Below, one piece after another: positions 1 through 7,472 of a stretch of DNA of 18,349 bases. The DNA is taken from contig DHRN01000011.1 in NCBI GenBank assembly GCA_002411175.1, positions 1-18,349 on the forward strand, given 5' to 3'. A program made the translations under genes and the position numbers. The notes under the pieces were generated by a model. The model saw only the letters and a list, made by a program, of their open reading frames with translations. It did no database searches and was not told the origin of the DNA. The DNA comes from Anaerolineaceae bacterium UBA5311 (GTDB lineage: Bacteria > Chloroflexota > Anaerolineae > Anaerolineales > Anaerolineaceae). Position 1 is the first letter of the stretch. Every line of letters begins with the position of its first letter.

Positions 1-73
1 CTGATGCGAACGTATTGGGGCAGAGCGGTTGTACTGGTGTTTGTTGCCAAAAATCCTTCCTTTCATCGAGAGC

Positions 74-103
74 CTGACCGAGTTGTATAGATGTCTATAT
101 TAT
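74..103 (+). promoter_or_regulatory. Possible promoter overlapped by a 14-bp palindrome
   Basis: A TATTAT box (98-103) lies 18 bases after CTGACC (74-79), a weak match to TTGACA. The perfect-arm palindrome TATAGA-TG-TCTATA (86-99) sits in the spacer and touches the -10 box, which is where a repressor dimer would bind. This is visible in the sequence, but promoter and operator function are inferred, and AT-rich DNA can produce such matches by chance. Confidence 0.25.
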
Positions 104-280
104 AGTTTGTTATCGAGATATGTCAAGACAAGAATTTTCTTCGAAAACCTTAGCCTCAGCTTAACCCGATAACTATTAACTGGAGCGCCTAAAGCTGGCT
201 GCTATTGGCATTACTTCGTTGCTACGGGCACTGTCTCACTTTTTTACTCGGTTTTAACATCAGTATTGATCACCAGGTTG

Positions 281-332
281 TTGTCGGGACGACAATCGGG
301 CGATTGCAGCCAAGGTTGTTCAAACAACCTTG
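281..332 (+). promoter_or_regulatory. Cluster of three inverted repeats in the leader, two mutually exclusive
   Basis: Three inverted repeats follow each other. The first is TTGTCG (281-286) with CGACAA (290-295). The second is CAATCG (293-298) with CGATTG (301-306). The third is CAAGGTTGTT (311-320) with AACAACCTTG (323-332). The first two share bases 293-295, so only one can form at a time. The third is a perfect 10-bp arm pair with a 2-base centre, so as RNA it would form 9 pairs with a 4-base loop. No T-run follows, so it is not a standard terminator. The arrangement could be a regulatory leader or a set of protein binding sites. Confidence 0.35.
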
Positions 333-513
333 ACAATCAGAATGAAAAGATGTATATACAACATAGACTATCATTTCTTTTTGGATTGTGGATCTCTGCT
401 TAACACAGAACTGCCATATACCCGGAGTATGGCTTGCCTGTTTCGGAGTGAGTCGCAGATGGCAAATTTGATCAGACTATCCACATCTCAGAACTATTCG
501 AACAGGTTATAAA

Positions 514-520
514 AGGAGGC
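514..520 (+). promoter_or_regulatory. Ribosome binding site of the transaldolase-family gene
   Basis: AGGAGG, an almost complete Shine-Dalgarno sequence, lies about 10 bases before the ATG at 530. It is much stronger than any other site in this window. It fixes this start over the later in-frame ATG (codon 14). Confidence 0.8.
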
Positions 521-529
521 TAATATATT

Positions 530-1873
530 ATGACGACTGTTAATCATCTTACTGGTGGTGAAGCCAGAATGGCTGTCCAATTTTCCGTTCAATCTCTAAA
601 TGCATCTGTTAAATCAGGAGACGAGCACGATGTTCAACGTATTCAGAATTTTCTACTTGATCCCCAGGAATATAAGCTGTTAAAAGGTGCGGTTAATGCT
701 ATTGGCGTTACTCCACGCTTCCGGGATGTTATTAAGACGTTCACAGTGGCTGACGGAGAGATCCCGGCGGGGTTCCGTGTAGAATCCAAATTATGCTCCG
801 ATGGTCTTCTGCAAATTGACCTTGTTCGTGACATTTCCTATGATAAAAACGGTATGAAGCGTCCCACAGGAATGATATTCTCAGCTGATACGGCAAACCC
901 CTATGAGATCGCCCCTATCGCGCCGTTGCTTGGCAACCTGACTTGCAATCCCGGGATCGTGTATGATCTGTTTATTAATAACCCAAAAGCAAATATTGGC
1001 AATAAATACCAAACGCGGGACGAAGTGTTTGAGGAAATCGGACGCATTTTGGGTCCTGGATGTGATATCAGCGTTGAGTTGAACAACCCTTTCGAACCTG
1101 ATTTCGAAAAGATCCTCGAGGAAGTAGAAAATTTCAGAGACTTGCTCACCGAGTACCGTTTGGTTATTAAAGTCCCCCACACAGGACCGGTTAATGATGA
1201 AAATGTTGCTGAATTACTTACGGGCGACAAACGTTTTTCAGTACGCTATGACCAGGCGACAACGAAAGACGCGCTGCGAGGGCATAATCTTGCCCTCAAA
1301 CTTCGCGAGCATGGATACAGAATTAATTACACCTTGATGTTTGAACCCTACCAGTCTGCCCTGGCATTGCAGGCAAAGCCTTATTTCATCAATAGCTTCA
1401 TCCGGCACCGCCTTATGCAAACAACAAAATTAAAACAACTGCTCGACTTTTTTGAGCTGACAAATGACACCAAATATCTCGTTGAAATCCGGGATCTGAT
1501 GTTGGTAAATGACTATCTTCACAAAAACGAACAGAATACCGATCTTTTCAAGATCCTCAAGCTTTCCCGGGATATTGTGCGCTATCGGAATATTGATAAT
1601 GAGGTGGGGTCGGATGGTTTGGACGGGGTGCGCCACAATCTGCGATTGTTGCGTCATACGAATTTGTCTGATACACGCCTGATTATCTGTTCAATGGAGG
1701 GTGATTACAATTACCCGGATATCGACAGATTGATGACCGATCCGGAATATGGTGATGTAGTAGATCGGGTTGTTATCACGGCGGAACCAGGTTATCTGGC
1801 ACGTTTCACCTCAACAAACCAGGTAATCTCCTACCAGCGTAGATTTATGAATGCAGCTGAGGGACAATCATAA
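530..1873 (+). CDS. Transaldolase-family TIM-barrel protein with N-terminal extension
   Basis: A 447-residue protein. From about residue 115 it follows the transaldolase pattern: DTANP (120-124), TCNPG (138-142, matching the usual TTNP), SVEL (181-184), IKVP with Lys214 at the Schiff-base lysine position, and INYTLMF (265-271), which corresponds to the usual V-N-x-T-L-x-F strand. The likely chemistry is dihydroxyacetone transfer between sugar phosphates or a related aldol reaction in the cytoplasm. The match is weak outside these motifs. The first 110 or so residues have no counterpart in short transaldolases, and the stretch after residue 295 is a long helical insertion before the last barrel strands. 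Substrate is therefore uncertain; it may be a divergent aldolase rather than a pentose-phosphate transaldolase. The start is supported by a strong AGGAGG. The gene stands alone, with 237 bases before the next one. Confidence 0.7.
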   Translation: MTTVNHLTGGEARMAVQFSVQSLNASVKSGDEHDVQRIQNFLLDPQEYKLLKGAVNAIGVTPRFRDVIKTFTVADGEIPAGFRVESKLCSDGLLQIDLVRDISYDKNGMKRPTGMIFSADTANPYEIAPIAPLLGNLTCNPGIVYDLFINNPKANIGNKYQTRDEVFEEIGRILGPGCDISVELNNPFEPDFEKILEEVENFRDLLTEYRLVIKVPHTGPVNDENVAELLTGDKRFSVRYDQATTKDALRGHNLALKLREHGYRINYTLMFEPYQSALALQAKPYFINSFIRHRLMQTTKLKQLLDFFELTNDTKYLVEIRDLMLVNDYLHKNEQNTDLFKILKLSRDIVRYRNIDNEVGSDGLDGVRHNLRLLRHTNLSDTRLIICSMEGDYNYPDIDRLMTDPEYGDVVDRVVITAEPGYLARFTSTNQVISYQRRFMNAAEGQS

Positions 1874-2110
1874 GGAACATGCGCGATTTAAGCGTTTGAG
1901 TTGGTAAAAGGCTGTTCCAGGTTTGGTGACACCTTGTTTGTGCGATTTGATAATTTGTCAACTTTTCAAAATCTTTGATGGGATGACCGTCGATTCCTCA
2001 TTTCGATTCCACCATGTACTTCGTTTGTAAATGTGATTGCTTTTTATTCGGTTTTGGACAATACCACTGTACTTTTGTGTAGAGAATTTTAATTGGGGAA
2101 ACGGCGGAAA

Positions 2111-2923
2111 ATGAGATATATTTACCGCATGACAAAAAATAAGAGAGTCTTGATAAGAGGTGGGGGGGATTTGGCAAGCGGTGTCGCGGCTGTGATGCAC
2201 CGTGCCGGCTGGCAGGTTGTGATTTGTGAATTGCCCGACCCGCTGGTGGTCAGACGCAGGGTCGCCTTCGCTGAAGCCGTCTGGGAAGGCAGCGTTGTTG
2301 TCGAGGATATTGAGGGCGTTCGGGCTGAGAATCTGCAGGACCTGGAAGCTATCCTGAATTCCAATCGGATAGCTGTTATGGTGGATGCGGATGCCACGAT
2401 TGCCGGACAGCTGGCATTTGACGGCATGGTCGACGCGCGGATGTTAAAACGCTTTGACGCGTATGTTGGCAAGCTGCCTCTGATTGGATTGGGTCCTGGA
2501 TTCTCAGCCGGCATCAACTGCAGCGCAGTTATCGAAACAAATCGTGGTCCTGACCTTGGCAAAGTTATCTGGGAAGGTGCGGCAGAAGCAGACACGGGCA
2601 TACCCGGGTTTGTGGAAGGGCGCGGGCTGGAACGCGTTTTGTATTCCAGGTCCAGGGGAAGGTTGATCAATTATGCTGATATTGGTGAGATAGTCAGGAA
2701 GGACCAGTTAATCGCCAGGGTGGAAGACGCAGAGATAAGAGCTCCATTTGACGGGGTCTTAAGAGGAATGGCGCGTCCGGGTTTGCTGGTGAAGCAGGGC
2801 GTTAAAATTGGCGATATTGACCCGCGCATGGACGAGAGGCTTGCTTACCAAATCTCTGACAAGGCGCTGTTGACCGGAGAAGCTGTTTTGGCAGCGTTTA
2901 ACCAGATTCTGAGTGACCTGTAA
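2111..2923 (+). CDS. yqeB: Selenium-dependent molybdenum hydroxylase accessory protein, YqeB/EF2563 family
   Basis: About 270 residues. The N-terminus carries the family hallmark RGGGDLASGVA followed by HRAGW, and ELPDPLVVRRRVAFAEAV a little later. This is a Rossmann-like nucleotide-binding start. The C-terminal 75 residues (GEIVRKDQLIARVEDAEI, then APFDGVLRG) resemble a barrel-sandwich segment. The family is known from gene clusters of selenium-dependent molybdenum hydroxylases (xanthine dehydrogenase type), where it is thought to help install or mature the cofactor; its exact reaction is not settled. Three starts are possible: TTG 2093, ATG 2111 and ATG 2129. I chose 2111 because GGGGAAACGGCGGA lies just upstream, while 2129 has no visible site. 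The stop overlaps the next ATG by one base (TAATG), so the two genes are probably translationally coupled. Confidence 0.85.
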   Translation: MRYIYRMTKNKRVLIRGGGDLASGVAAVMHRAGWQVVICELPDPLVVRRRVAFAEAVWEGSVVVEDIEGVRAENLQDLEAILNSNRIAVMVDADATIAGQLAFDGMVDARMLKRFDAYVGKLPLIGLGPGFSAGINCSAVIETNRGPDLGKVIWEGAAEADTGIPGFVEGRGLERVLYSRSRGRLINYADIGEIVRKDQLIARVEDAEIRAPFDGVLRGMARPGLLVKQGVKIGDIDPRMDERLAYQISDKALLTGEAVLAAFNQILSDL

Positions 2924-3693
2924 TGATCGTTGAATATATCCAGCATTTGCGCGTAGCAAAGCCGTTGGCGGTCGCTATTGTTGGCGCCGGGGGAAAGACA
3001 ACCTTAATGAAAGAACTTGGCTGTCTCTTGCCTGGAATGTTAATTAGTACCACGAGCACCAAGCTAGCCGCTGATACAGCCTTGTTTTTTGACAGGCATG
3101 CTCAACTTAAAGGAAAGCAACCAGTTTTTGGCTTGTTCGATGAGCCTCAGGTAAAAAAGATGCTGATAACCGATCACACTTTTAATGATGAAAAGAAGCT
3201 GGAAGGATTAAACCCACACCAGTTGGAATCTTTACATCAGCTTTGCCATGAGAATCAAGCCACCTTACTGATTGAAGCAGACGGAGCCAGGCACAGGCAA
3301 TTGAAGGCGCCGGCAGTCTGGGAACCAGTCATTCCGCCTTTTTCGAACCTGGTCATTTATGTGGTTGGCTGTGAGATTTTCGGAAAAACTTTGAACGAAG
3401 ATAATGTCTTTCGCAGTGAAATCTTTGCCTCATTGACAAACAGCAGTCCGGGAGAGCTAATTCATCCCGGGATGCTTTCAAGGTACTTGCGCCATCCTGA
3501 AGGTGGGCAAAAGGGAATTCCTGGAAGCGCTAAAAAGCTGCTCTTTTTTACCCAATTTGCTTCTCAATTTTCGCACCTGGCAGAGATTGAAATGGTTGTA
3601 AACCACCTCGATGGAGCTTTTGATTCCGTTTTTGTAGGATTGTTTAGCAAGGGTGGAGAACGCCATCTGATGCAATCACGTAAGCTTCTTTGA
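2923..3693 (+). CDS. yqeC: Selenium-dependent hydroxylase accessory protein, YqeC family
   Basis: A 256-residue protein with a P-loop-like N-terminal motif (VGAGGKTTLM, about residues 20-29), then ISTTSTK, then IEADGARHRQLKAP and the family's EPVIPP segment with VVGCEIFGK. These are the recognised features of YqeC, a putative ATP-binding accessory protein of selenium-dependent molybdenum hydroxylases. Its start codon overlaps the yqeB stop by one base, which fits coupled synthesis of two proteins acting in the same maturation step in the cytoplasm. No hydroxylase subunit, selD or mocA-like gene lies in the window, so the enzyme served must be encoded elsewhere. The assignment to the family is firm; the biochemical role is known only from gene context. 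Confidence 0.85.
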   Translation: MIVEYIQHLRVAKPLAVAIVGAGGKTTLMKELGCLLPGMLISTTSTKLAADTALFFDRHAQLKGKQPVFGLFDEPQVKKMLITDHTFNDEKKLEGLNPHQLESLHQLCHENQATLLIEADGARHRQLKAPAVWEPVIPPFSNLVIYVVGCEIFGKTLNEDNVFRSEIFASLTNSSPGELIHPGMLSRYLRHPEGGQKGIPGSAKKLLFFTQFASQFSHLAEIEMVVNHLDGAFDSVFVGLFSKGGERHLMQSRKLL

Positions 3694-3729
3694 ATCTAAA
3701 AAAAACTATCATGACCTCAAGCTTTGGTA

Positions 3730-3745
3730 TTGACTGATAAGTCAA
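3730..3745 (+). promoter_or_regulatory. 16-bp palindrome TTGACT-gata-AGTCAA upstream of recG
   Basis: Perfect 6-bp arms separated by 4 bases lie 105 bases before the recG start, in the 156-base gap after yqeC. Its left arm resembles a -35 element, but the nearest TATAAT-like sequence (GATAAT, 3762-3767) is 26 bases away, too far for a standard promoter. It may be an operator for the recG-coaD unit. Function is inferred only from symmetry and position. Confidence 0.3.
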
Positions 3746-3849
3746 AGGCTTTCCAACGCAGGATAATATTTCTTCGGGTTTTATTAGAACCATCAGTGAA
3801 GCGAATTGTTTCGGTTATGATTAAACGCGAAAGAAATGAGTGAACTTAA

Positions 3850-6375
3850 ATGCAAAAATTATTTGAAAAATACTACAAAATCTTCCAGTTGGAAGGCAGC
3901 CAGGGTTACAAAGACAAGGCTGTGATGGGCGGGATGAGAGCCCTGGCAACCCGCTGGCCTTCCGAAGCCAGGGAGAATGCTGTTTCTGAAAATCTGATTC
4001 CTGTTGTTTCTTCGATCCTTAATCATTATCCCGATCTGGACGAAAGCGACCGTCGTAAAGCCTTATTGGAAATTGGCGATTGCCTCTCAATCCCCAACAT
4101 TCACAGCTTGCCCGAGTTTATCCCCAATGAGGCTCCTCCATCGCAAACTGAACACGCGAAACGAACAGAGCCAAAGCAGCAATTGGCAGCGGAAACCAGG
4201 ACACCAACTGCCCAACCTGAAGAGCAAGTTGTCCGTTCCAGGGTGAACATACGTCTGCGTGAAATCGCCAGCAAGCCGATGGGTGATGCCACGTATGGGC
4301 TGGACGTACCTGTGGATGTCATCCGCGGGGTTGGCGAAAAGCAAGCCAGTCACCTGGTGAAAATGGGTGTCAGGCAAATAAAGGACCTGCTCTACCTTTT
4401 CCCCAGACGATACGACGACTATTCGAAGCTGAAAACGATTAACCATTTGGTTTATGGCGAAGAGATTACGATTCTCGCCAAGGTTATCAGCGTTGAGGCG
4501 TTTAAGACGAAAAAAGGGAAAAGGTTGGTCGAAGCTGTCGTTTCGGACACAACCGGAGCTTTGCGCCTGCTCTGGATGAACCAGGATTGGCACTTGCGCT
4601 ACCTCAAAAAAGATTTGTTCATCTCGATATCGGGCAAAATTGATACCTACCTGGGGCATCCGGTCATTTGGTATCCTGATTATGAGCCGATCGACCGGCA
4701 GCAGCTGCATACAAACCGTATCGTGCCGGTATATCCCCTCACCGCTAAAATCACTCAACGTTGGCTGCGACGAACCCAATTTAACACTGTCCGTTATTGG
4801 GCGCCGAGAGTGAGCGACTTTTTGAACGAGGATATTCGCTCGAAAGCAAAGGTGCTGAACACAACCGATGCTTTACTGCAAATCCATTTCCCTGAAAACC
4901 AGGAAGCCCTGGAGGCTGCCCAGCGAAGATTTGCCTTTGACGAAATCTTCCTGCTGCAGGTTGGTATTCTGCAGCAAAAGAGGATGTGGCAGCAATTACA
5001 GGGACATGCCTACCATGTAACCGATGAGTGGCTGGATGAGAGAATTAAGGCACTGCCCTATGAACTGACCGCTTCACAGCGTAAAGCAGTTGACGAGATC
5101 CGGACCGACCTCTCGCAGGAACATCCAATGAACCGCTTGCTGCAGGGCGATGTTGGTTCAGGGAAGACCATCGTAGCAGTTTTGGGAATGGCAATGGTGA
5201 TTGAGTCGGGAGCACAAACCGCGATCATGGCGCCGACAGGCATCCTGGCGGAGCAGCATTACCAGACCATTCGCTCTTTGCTGACCGTGGAAAACCCCAA
5301 ACAGGCAGCCTATCTGGAAGGCGGGCAGGTGCGCTTATTGACTGGAGATACCTCCCAGGCAGACAGAGCAGAGATCCATGCAGGCTTGGAATCGGGTTAC
5401 ATCAAAGTGCTGATCGGTACGCACGCACTGATTGAAGACCCGGTCAAATTCCAAAACCTGCAAATGGTCGTTGTCGATGAGCAGCACCGCTTTGGTGTTG
5501 CCCAAAGAGCGGCATTACGGGCAAAGGGTGATAATCCGCACCTGTTGGTGATGACAGCCACGCCAATTCCGCGCTCACTGCAATTCACTATTTTTGGAGA
5601 CCTGGATGTGAGTATCATGGACGAGCTGCCGGCTGGGCGCATGCCCATTCAGACCTTCGTCGTCTATCCAACCGAGCGTGAACGGGTATATCGGAAGATC
5701 AGAAGCGAAGTTGAACATGGCAACCAGGTGTTTATCATTTATCCGTTGGTAGAAGCCGGTGAAAATGAAGAAATAAAAGCTGCTGTTGATGAACAGGTGC
5801 GCCTGCAGCAGGAAATTTTTCCCGATCTGAAGATAGGGCTGGTGCATGGCAGATTACGCCCTGCTGAAAAAGATCAGGTGATGCTGGCTTTCAGGGAAAA
5901 AGCTTTTGATATCCTGGTATCAACCTCCGTTGTCGAGGTTGGGGTGGACATCCCCAATGCGACTGTGATGGTGATCGAAGGCGCTAATCATTTTGGCTTG
6001 TCGCAGCTGCACCAATTCAGAGGTCGGGTTGGTCGCGGAGATGCGCAGTCGTATTGCTTCCTGATTCCGGATAATGATAATGCGGTTGAAAACCGACGTC
6101 TGCAGGTGATGACAGAGACCAACGACGGATTTAAGTTGGCTGAAATCGATTTGCAGGAAAGAGGTCCCGGAGATTTTCTCGGCACAAGACAGGCAGGAGC
6201 GCTGAATCTGCAGGTTGCCAGCCTGGCAGATATCAACCTGATTAAAGAAGCCAGGGAAATTGCCGAAGAGATCCTGGCAGAAGACCCTGACCTGACCGAT
6301 GGGGAATATCTGACATTAAAAGATGCGCTGGAGGTCTTCTGGCCTCAAACTGATGGCGCAGGAGATGTGAGCTGA
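3850..6375 (+). CDS. recG: ATP-dependent DNA helicase RecG
   Basis: An 841-residue RecG that remodels stalled forks and branch-migrates Holliday junctions. Residues 1-150 are a helical and then Pro/Gln-rich extension not found in E. coli RecG (about 690 residues). The wedge/OB region starts near 155 (IRGVGEKQASHL, then LYLFPRRYDDY). The helicase core has Walker A GDVGSGKT (433-440), the DEQH box (543-546), MTATPIPRSL (from 568), and motif VI HQFRGRVGRG (721-730), followed by the RecG-type C-terminus (QERGPGDFLGTRQAG). All catalytic motifs are intact, so it should be active. The ribosome binding site is weak (GAAAG). Its TGA overlaps the ATG of coaD by one base. The rsmD gene that often sits between recG and coaD in other phyla is absent here. 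Confidence 0.97.
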   Translation: MQKLFEKYYKIFQLEGSQGYKDKAVMGGMRALATRWPSEARENAVSENLIPVVSSILNHYPDLDESDRRKALLEIGDCLSIPNIHSLPEFIPNEAPPSQTEHAKRTEPKQQLAAETRTPTAQPEEQVVRSRVNIRLREIASKPMGDATYGLDVPVDVIRGVGEKQASHLVKMGVRQIKDLLYLFPRRYDDYSKLKTINHLVYGEEITILAKVISVEAFKTKKGKRLVEAVVSDTTGALRLLWMNQDWHLRYLKKDLFISISGKIDTYLGHPVIWYPDYEPIDRQQLHTNRIVPVYPLTAKITQRWLRRTQFNTVRYWAPRVSDFLNEDIRSKAKVLNTTDALLQIHFPENQEALEAAQRRFAFDEIFLLQVGILQQKRMWQQLQGHAYHVTDEWLDERIKALPYELTASQRKAVDEIRTDLSQEHPMNRLLQGDVGSGKTIVAVLGMAMVIESGAQTAIMAPTGILAEQHYQTIRSLLTVENPKQAAYLEGGQVRLLTGDTSQADRAEIHAGLESGYIKVLIGTHALIEDPVKFQNLQMVVVDEQHRFGVAQRAALRAKGDNPHLLVMTATPIPRSLQFTIFGDLDVSIMDELPAGRMPIQTFVVYPTERERVYRKIRSEVEHGNQVFIIYPLVEAGENEEIKAAVDEQVRLQQEIFPDLKIGLVHGRLRPAEKDQVMLAFREKAFDILVSTSVVEVGVDIPNATVMVIEGANHFGLSQLHQFRGRVGRGDAQSYCFLIPDNDNAVENRRLQVMTETNDGFKLAEIDLQERGPGDFLGTRQAGALNLQVASLADINLIKEAREIAEEILAEDPDLTDGEYLTLKDALEVFWPQTDGAGDVS

Positions 6376-6854
6376 TGAGAAAAGTGCTTTTCCCGGGAAC
6401 ATTTGATCCTGTTCATTACGGACATATTGATATCGCAACCAGAGCAGCGAATTTGTTTGACCAGGTGGTTGTCGCTGTCTATGACAAACCGATGAAGTCC
6501 CTTCTGTTCAACCCGGAACAACGGATTGCCATGACGACAACTGCTTTTACAGAAATTGAAAACATCAGTGTGGTCGGTTATTCGGGGTTGACTGTTGTTT
6601 TTGCCCGTGAAATTGGCGCGCAAGCTATCGTCAGAGGTCTGCGTGTTTTTTCCGATTTCGAATATGAATTCAGAATGGCTTTGGCAAATGACCGACTCGA
6701 TTCAGAAATTGATACCATCGCGCTGATTACTTCCGAAGAAAACACCTTCCTGTCGTCCTCTACAGTCAAAGAAATCGCCTCCTTTGGCGGGGATGTTTCC
6801 AGCATGGTGCCGCCAACCGTACACCAGGCGTTGAGGGAGAGGTTCCCGGAATGA
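6375..6854 (+). CDS. coaD: Phosphopantetheine adenylyltransferase
   Basis: A 159-residue protein, normal size for CoaD. It transfers AMP from ATP to 4'-phosphopantetheine, the penultimate step of coenzyme A synthesis. The nucleotidyltransferase motif GTFDPVHYGH (8-17) contains the T/HxGH signature. FNPEQR, IVRGLR followed by FEYEFRMA, and the C-terminal SSSTVKE are the other family landmarks. Its ATG overlaps the recG stop by one base. AGGAGA (6360-6365), inside the end of recG, provides a good ribosome binding site, so translation does not depend only on coupling. Confidence 0.97.
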   Translation: MRKVLFPGTFDPVHYGHIDIATRAANLFDQVVVAVYDKPMKSLLFNPEQRIAMTTTAFTEIENISVVGYSGLTVVFAREIGAQAIVRGLRVFSDFEYEFRMALANDRLDSEIDTIALITSEENTFLSSSTVKEIASFGGDVSSMVPPTVHQALRERFPE

Positions 6855-6942
6855 AAAACCGAGCAGGATGGTAAATGATCGGGCACGAAAGATGCAACGT
6901 TATTCTTGATTAGAATGTATTGTTTTTCAGATGGAGAGAATT

Positions 6943-7398
6943 ATGGACATCTTACACTTGGTTGATCGATTAGAAGAGTTGTTCAATAACAGCAAACCGA
7001 TTCCATTGTCACGAAGTGTCGTGGTGGATGAAAACTCGTTCATGGATATTATCGATCAGATGAGGATATCCATACCAGACGAGATAAAAAAGGCGCAACA
7101 AGTAATCGCTCAAAAAGACCGCATCCTTGCCCAGGCGCAGGAAGAAGCCAACCGGACAGTCTCAATAGCACGTGAAAAAAGCGAACGGATGGTGGAAAAA
7201 TCTGACATCTATCAATCTGCCCAGACAAAAGCCGATGATATCACCCGGCAGGCTCAACTGGTCGCCCAGCAAACCCAGCACGATGCTGATCGTTATGTTG
7301 CGGACACACTGGTTGGGTTGGAAAGAGAATTGAAAAGAGTGTTGAACCAGGTTGAAAACGGAATTAAAGCCCTGCAACCTGAAGATAATGACGGTTAA
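6943..7398 (+). CDS. Coiled-coil protein, SepIVA/DivIVA-like N-terminus
   Basis: About 151 residues. I recognise a short N-terminal module (DILHLVDRLEELF, then the IPLSRSVVVDENSFMDIID segment and IPDEIKKAQQVI) followed by a long heptad-rich helix with Ala, Gln, Glu and Arg. From memory, mycobacterial SepIVA, a division/envelope protein of the DivIVA type, has the same opening layout. Such proteins are also annotated as ATP synthase B-like or V-ATPase subunit H-like because of the coiled coil. There is no signal peptide or membrane helix. GGAGAG (6933-6938) sits just before the ATG at 6943, so I prefer this start; the upstream in-frame ATG at 6931 contains that site and has none of its own. 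It lies 88 bases after coaD and is followed by a terminator. A role in cell division or envelope growth is inference. Confidence 0.7.
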   Translation: MDILHLVDRLEELFNNSKPIPLSRSVVVDENSFMDIIDQMRISIPDEIKKAQQVIAQKDRILAQAQEEANRTVSIAREKSERMVEKSDIYQSAQTKADDITRQAQLVAQQTQHDADRYVADTLVGLERELKRVLNQVENGIKALQPEDNDG

Positions 7399-7416
7399 TT
7401 GTTCAGAACAGACAAA

Positions 7417-7450
7417 AAACACCGCGGCTTGTTGCGCAGCCGCGGTGTTT
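7417..7450. terminator. Bidirectional factor-independent terminator
   Basis: A 13-bp perfect stem, AAACACCGCGGCT (7417-7429) with AGCCGCGGTGTTT (7438-7450), encloses an 8-base loop. On the minus strand it is followed by a run of six T (7419-7414), ideal for ending the lon transcript. On the plus strand the following TTTATATTTAAA is weaker but usable for the coaD/coiled-coil transcript. It lies between the two convergent genes. Confidence 0.9.
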
Positions 7451-7472
7451 ATATTTAAACGGCTGAGATTGC

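Larger units (their letters stand above)
1..529 (+). other. Gene-free leader region upstream of the transaldolase-family gene
   Basis: I see no convincing gene in this stretch. A 60-codon reading frame (330-512) begins with TTG inside an inverted repeat, has no ribosome binding site and resembles no family I know. The region holds a 14-bp palindrome (86-99) overlapping a possible -10 box and a cluster of inverted repeats (281-332), listed separately. It ends with a strong ribosome binding site before the gene at 530. If the promoter near 75-103 is real, the transcript would carry a leader of about 420 nucleotides. I could not match the leader to a known riboswitch class by eye. Confidence 0.5.

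Noticed and set aside
330..512. 60-residue reading frame in the leader before the transaldolase-family gene
   Set aside because: It starts with TTG inside an inverted repeat, lacks a ribosome binding site, and its composition and sequence resemble no protein family.
1874..2110. Terminator or promoter in the gap before yqeB
   Set aside because: Only a weak GGTG/CACC hairpin without a T-run and no well-spaced -35/-10 pair could be found.
4087..4779. 230-codon minus-strand frame within recG
   Set aside because: It is antisense to an intact, highly conserved recG coding sequence and has no family resemblance.
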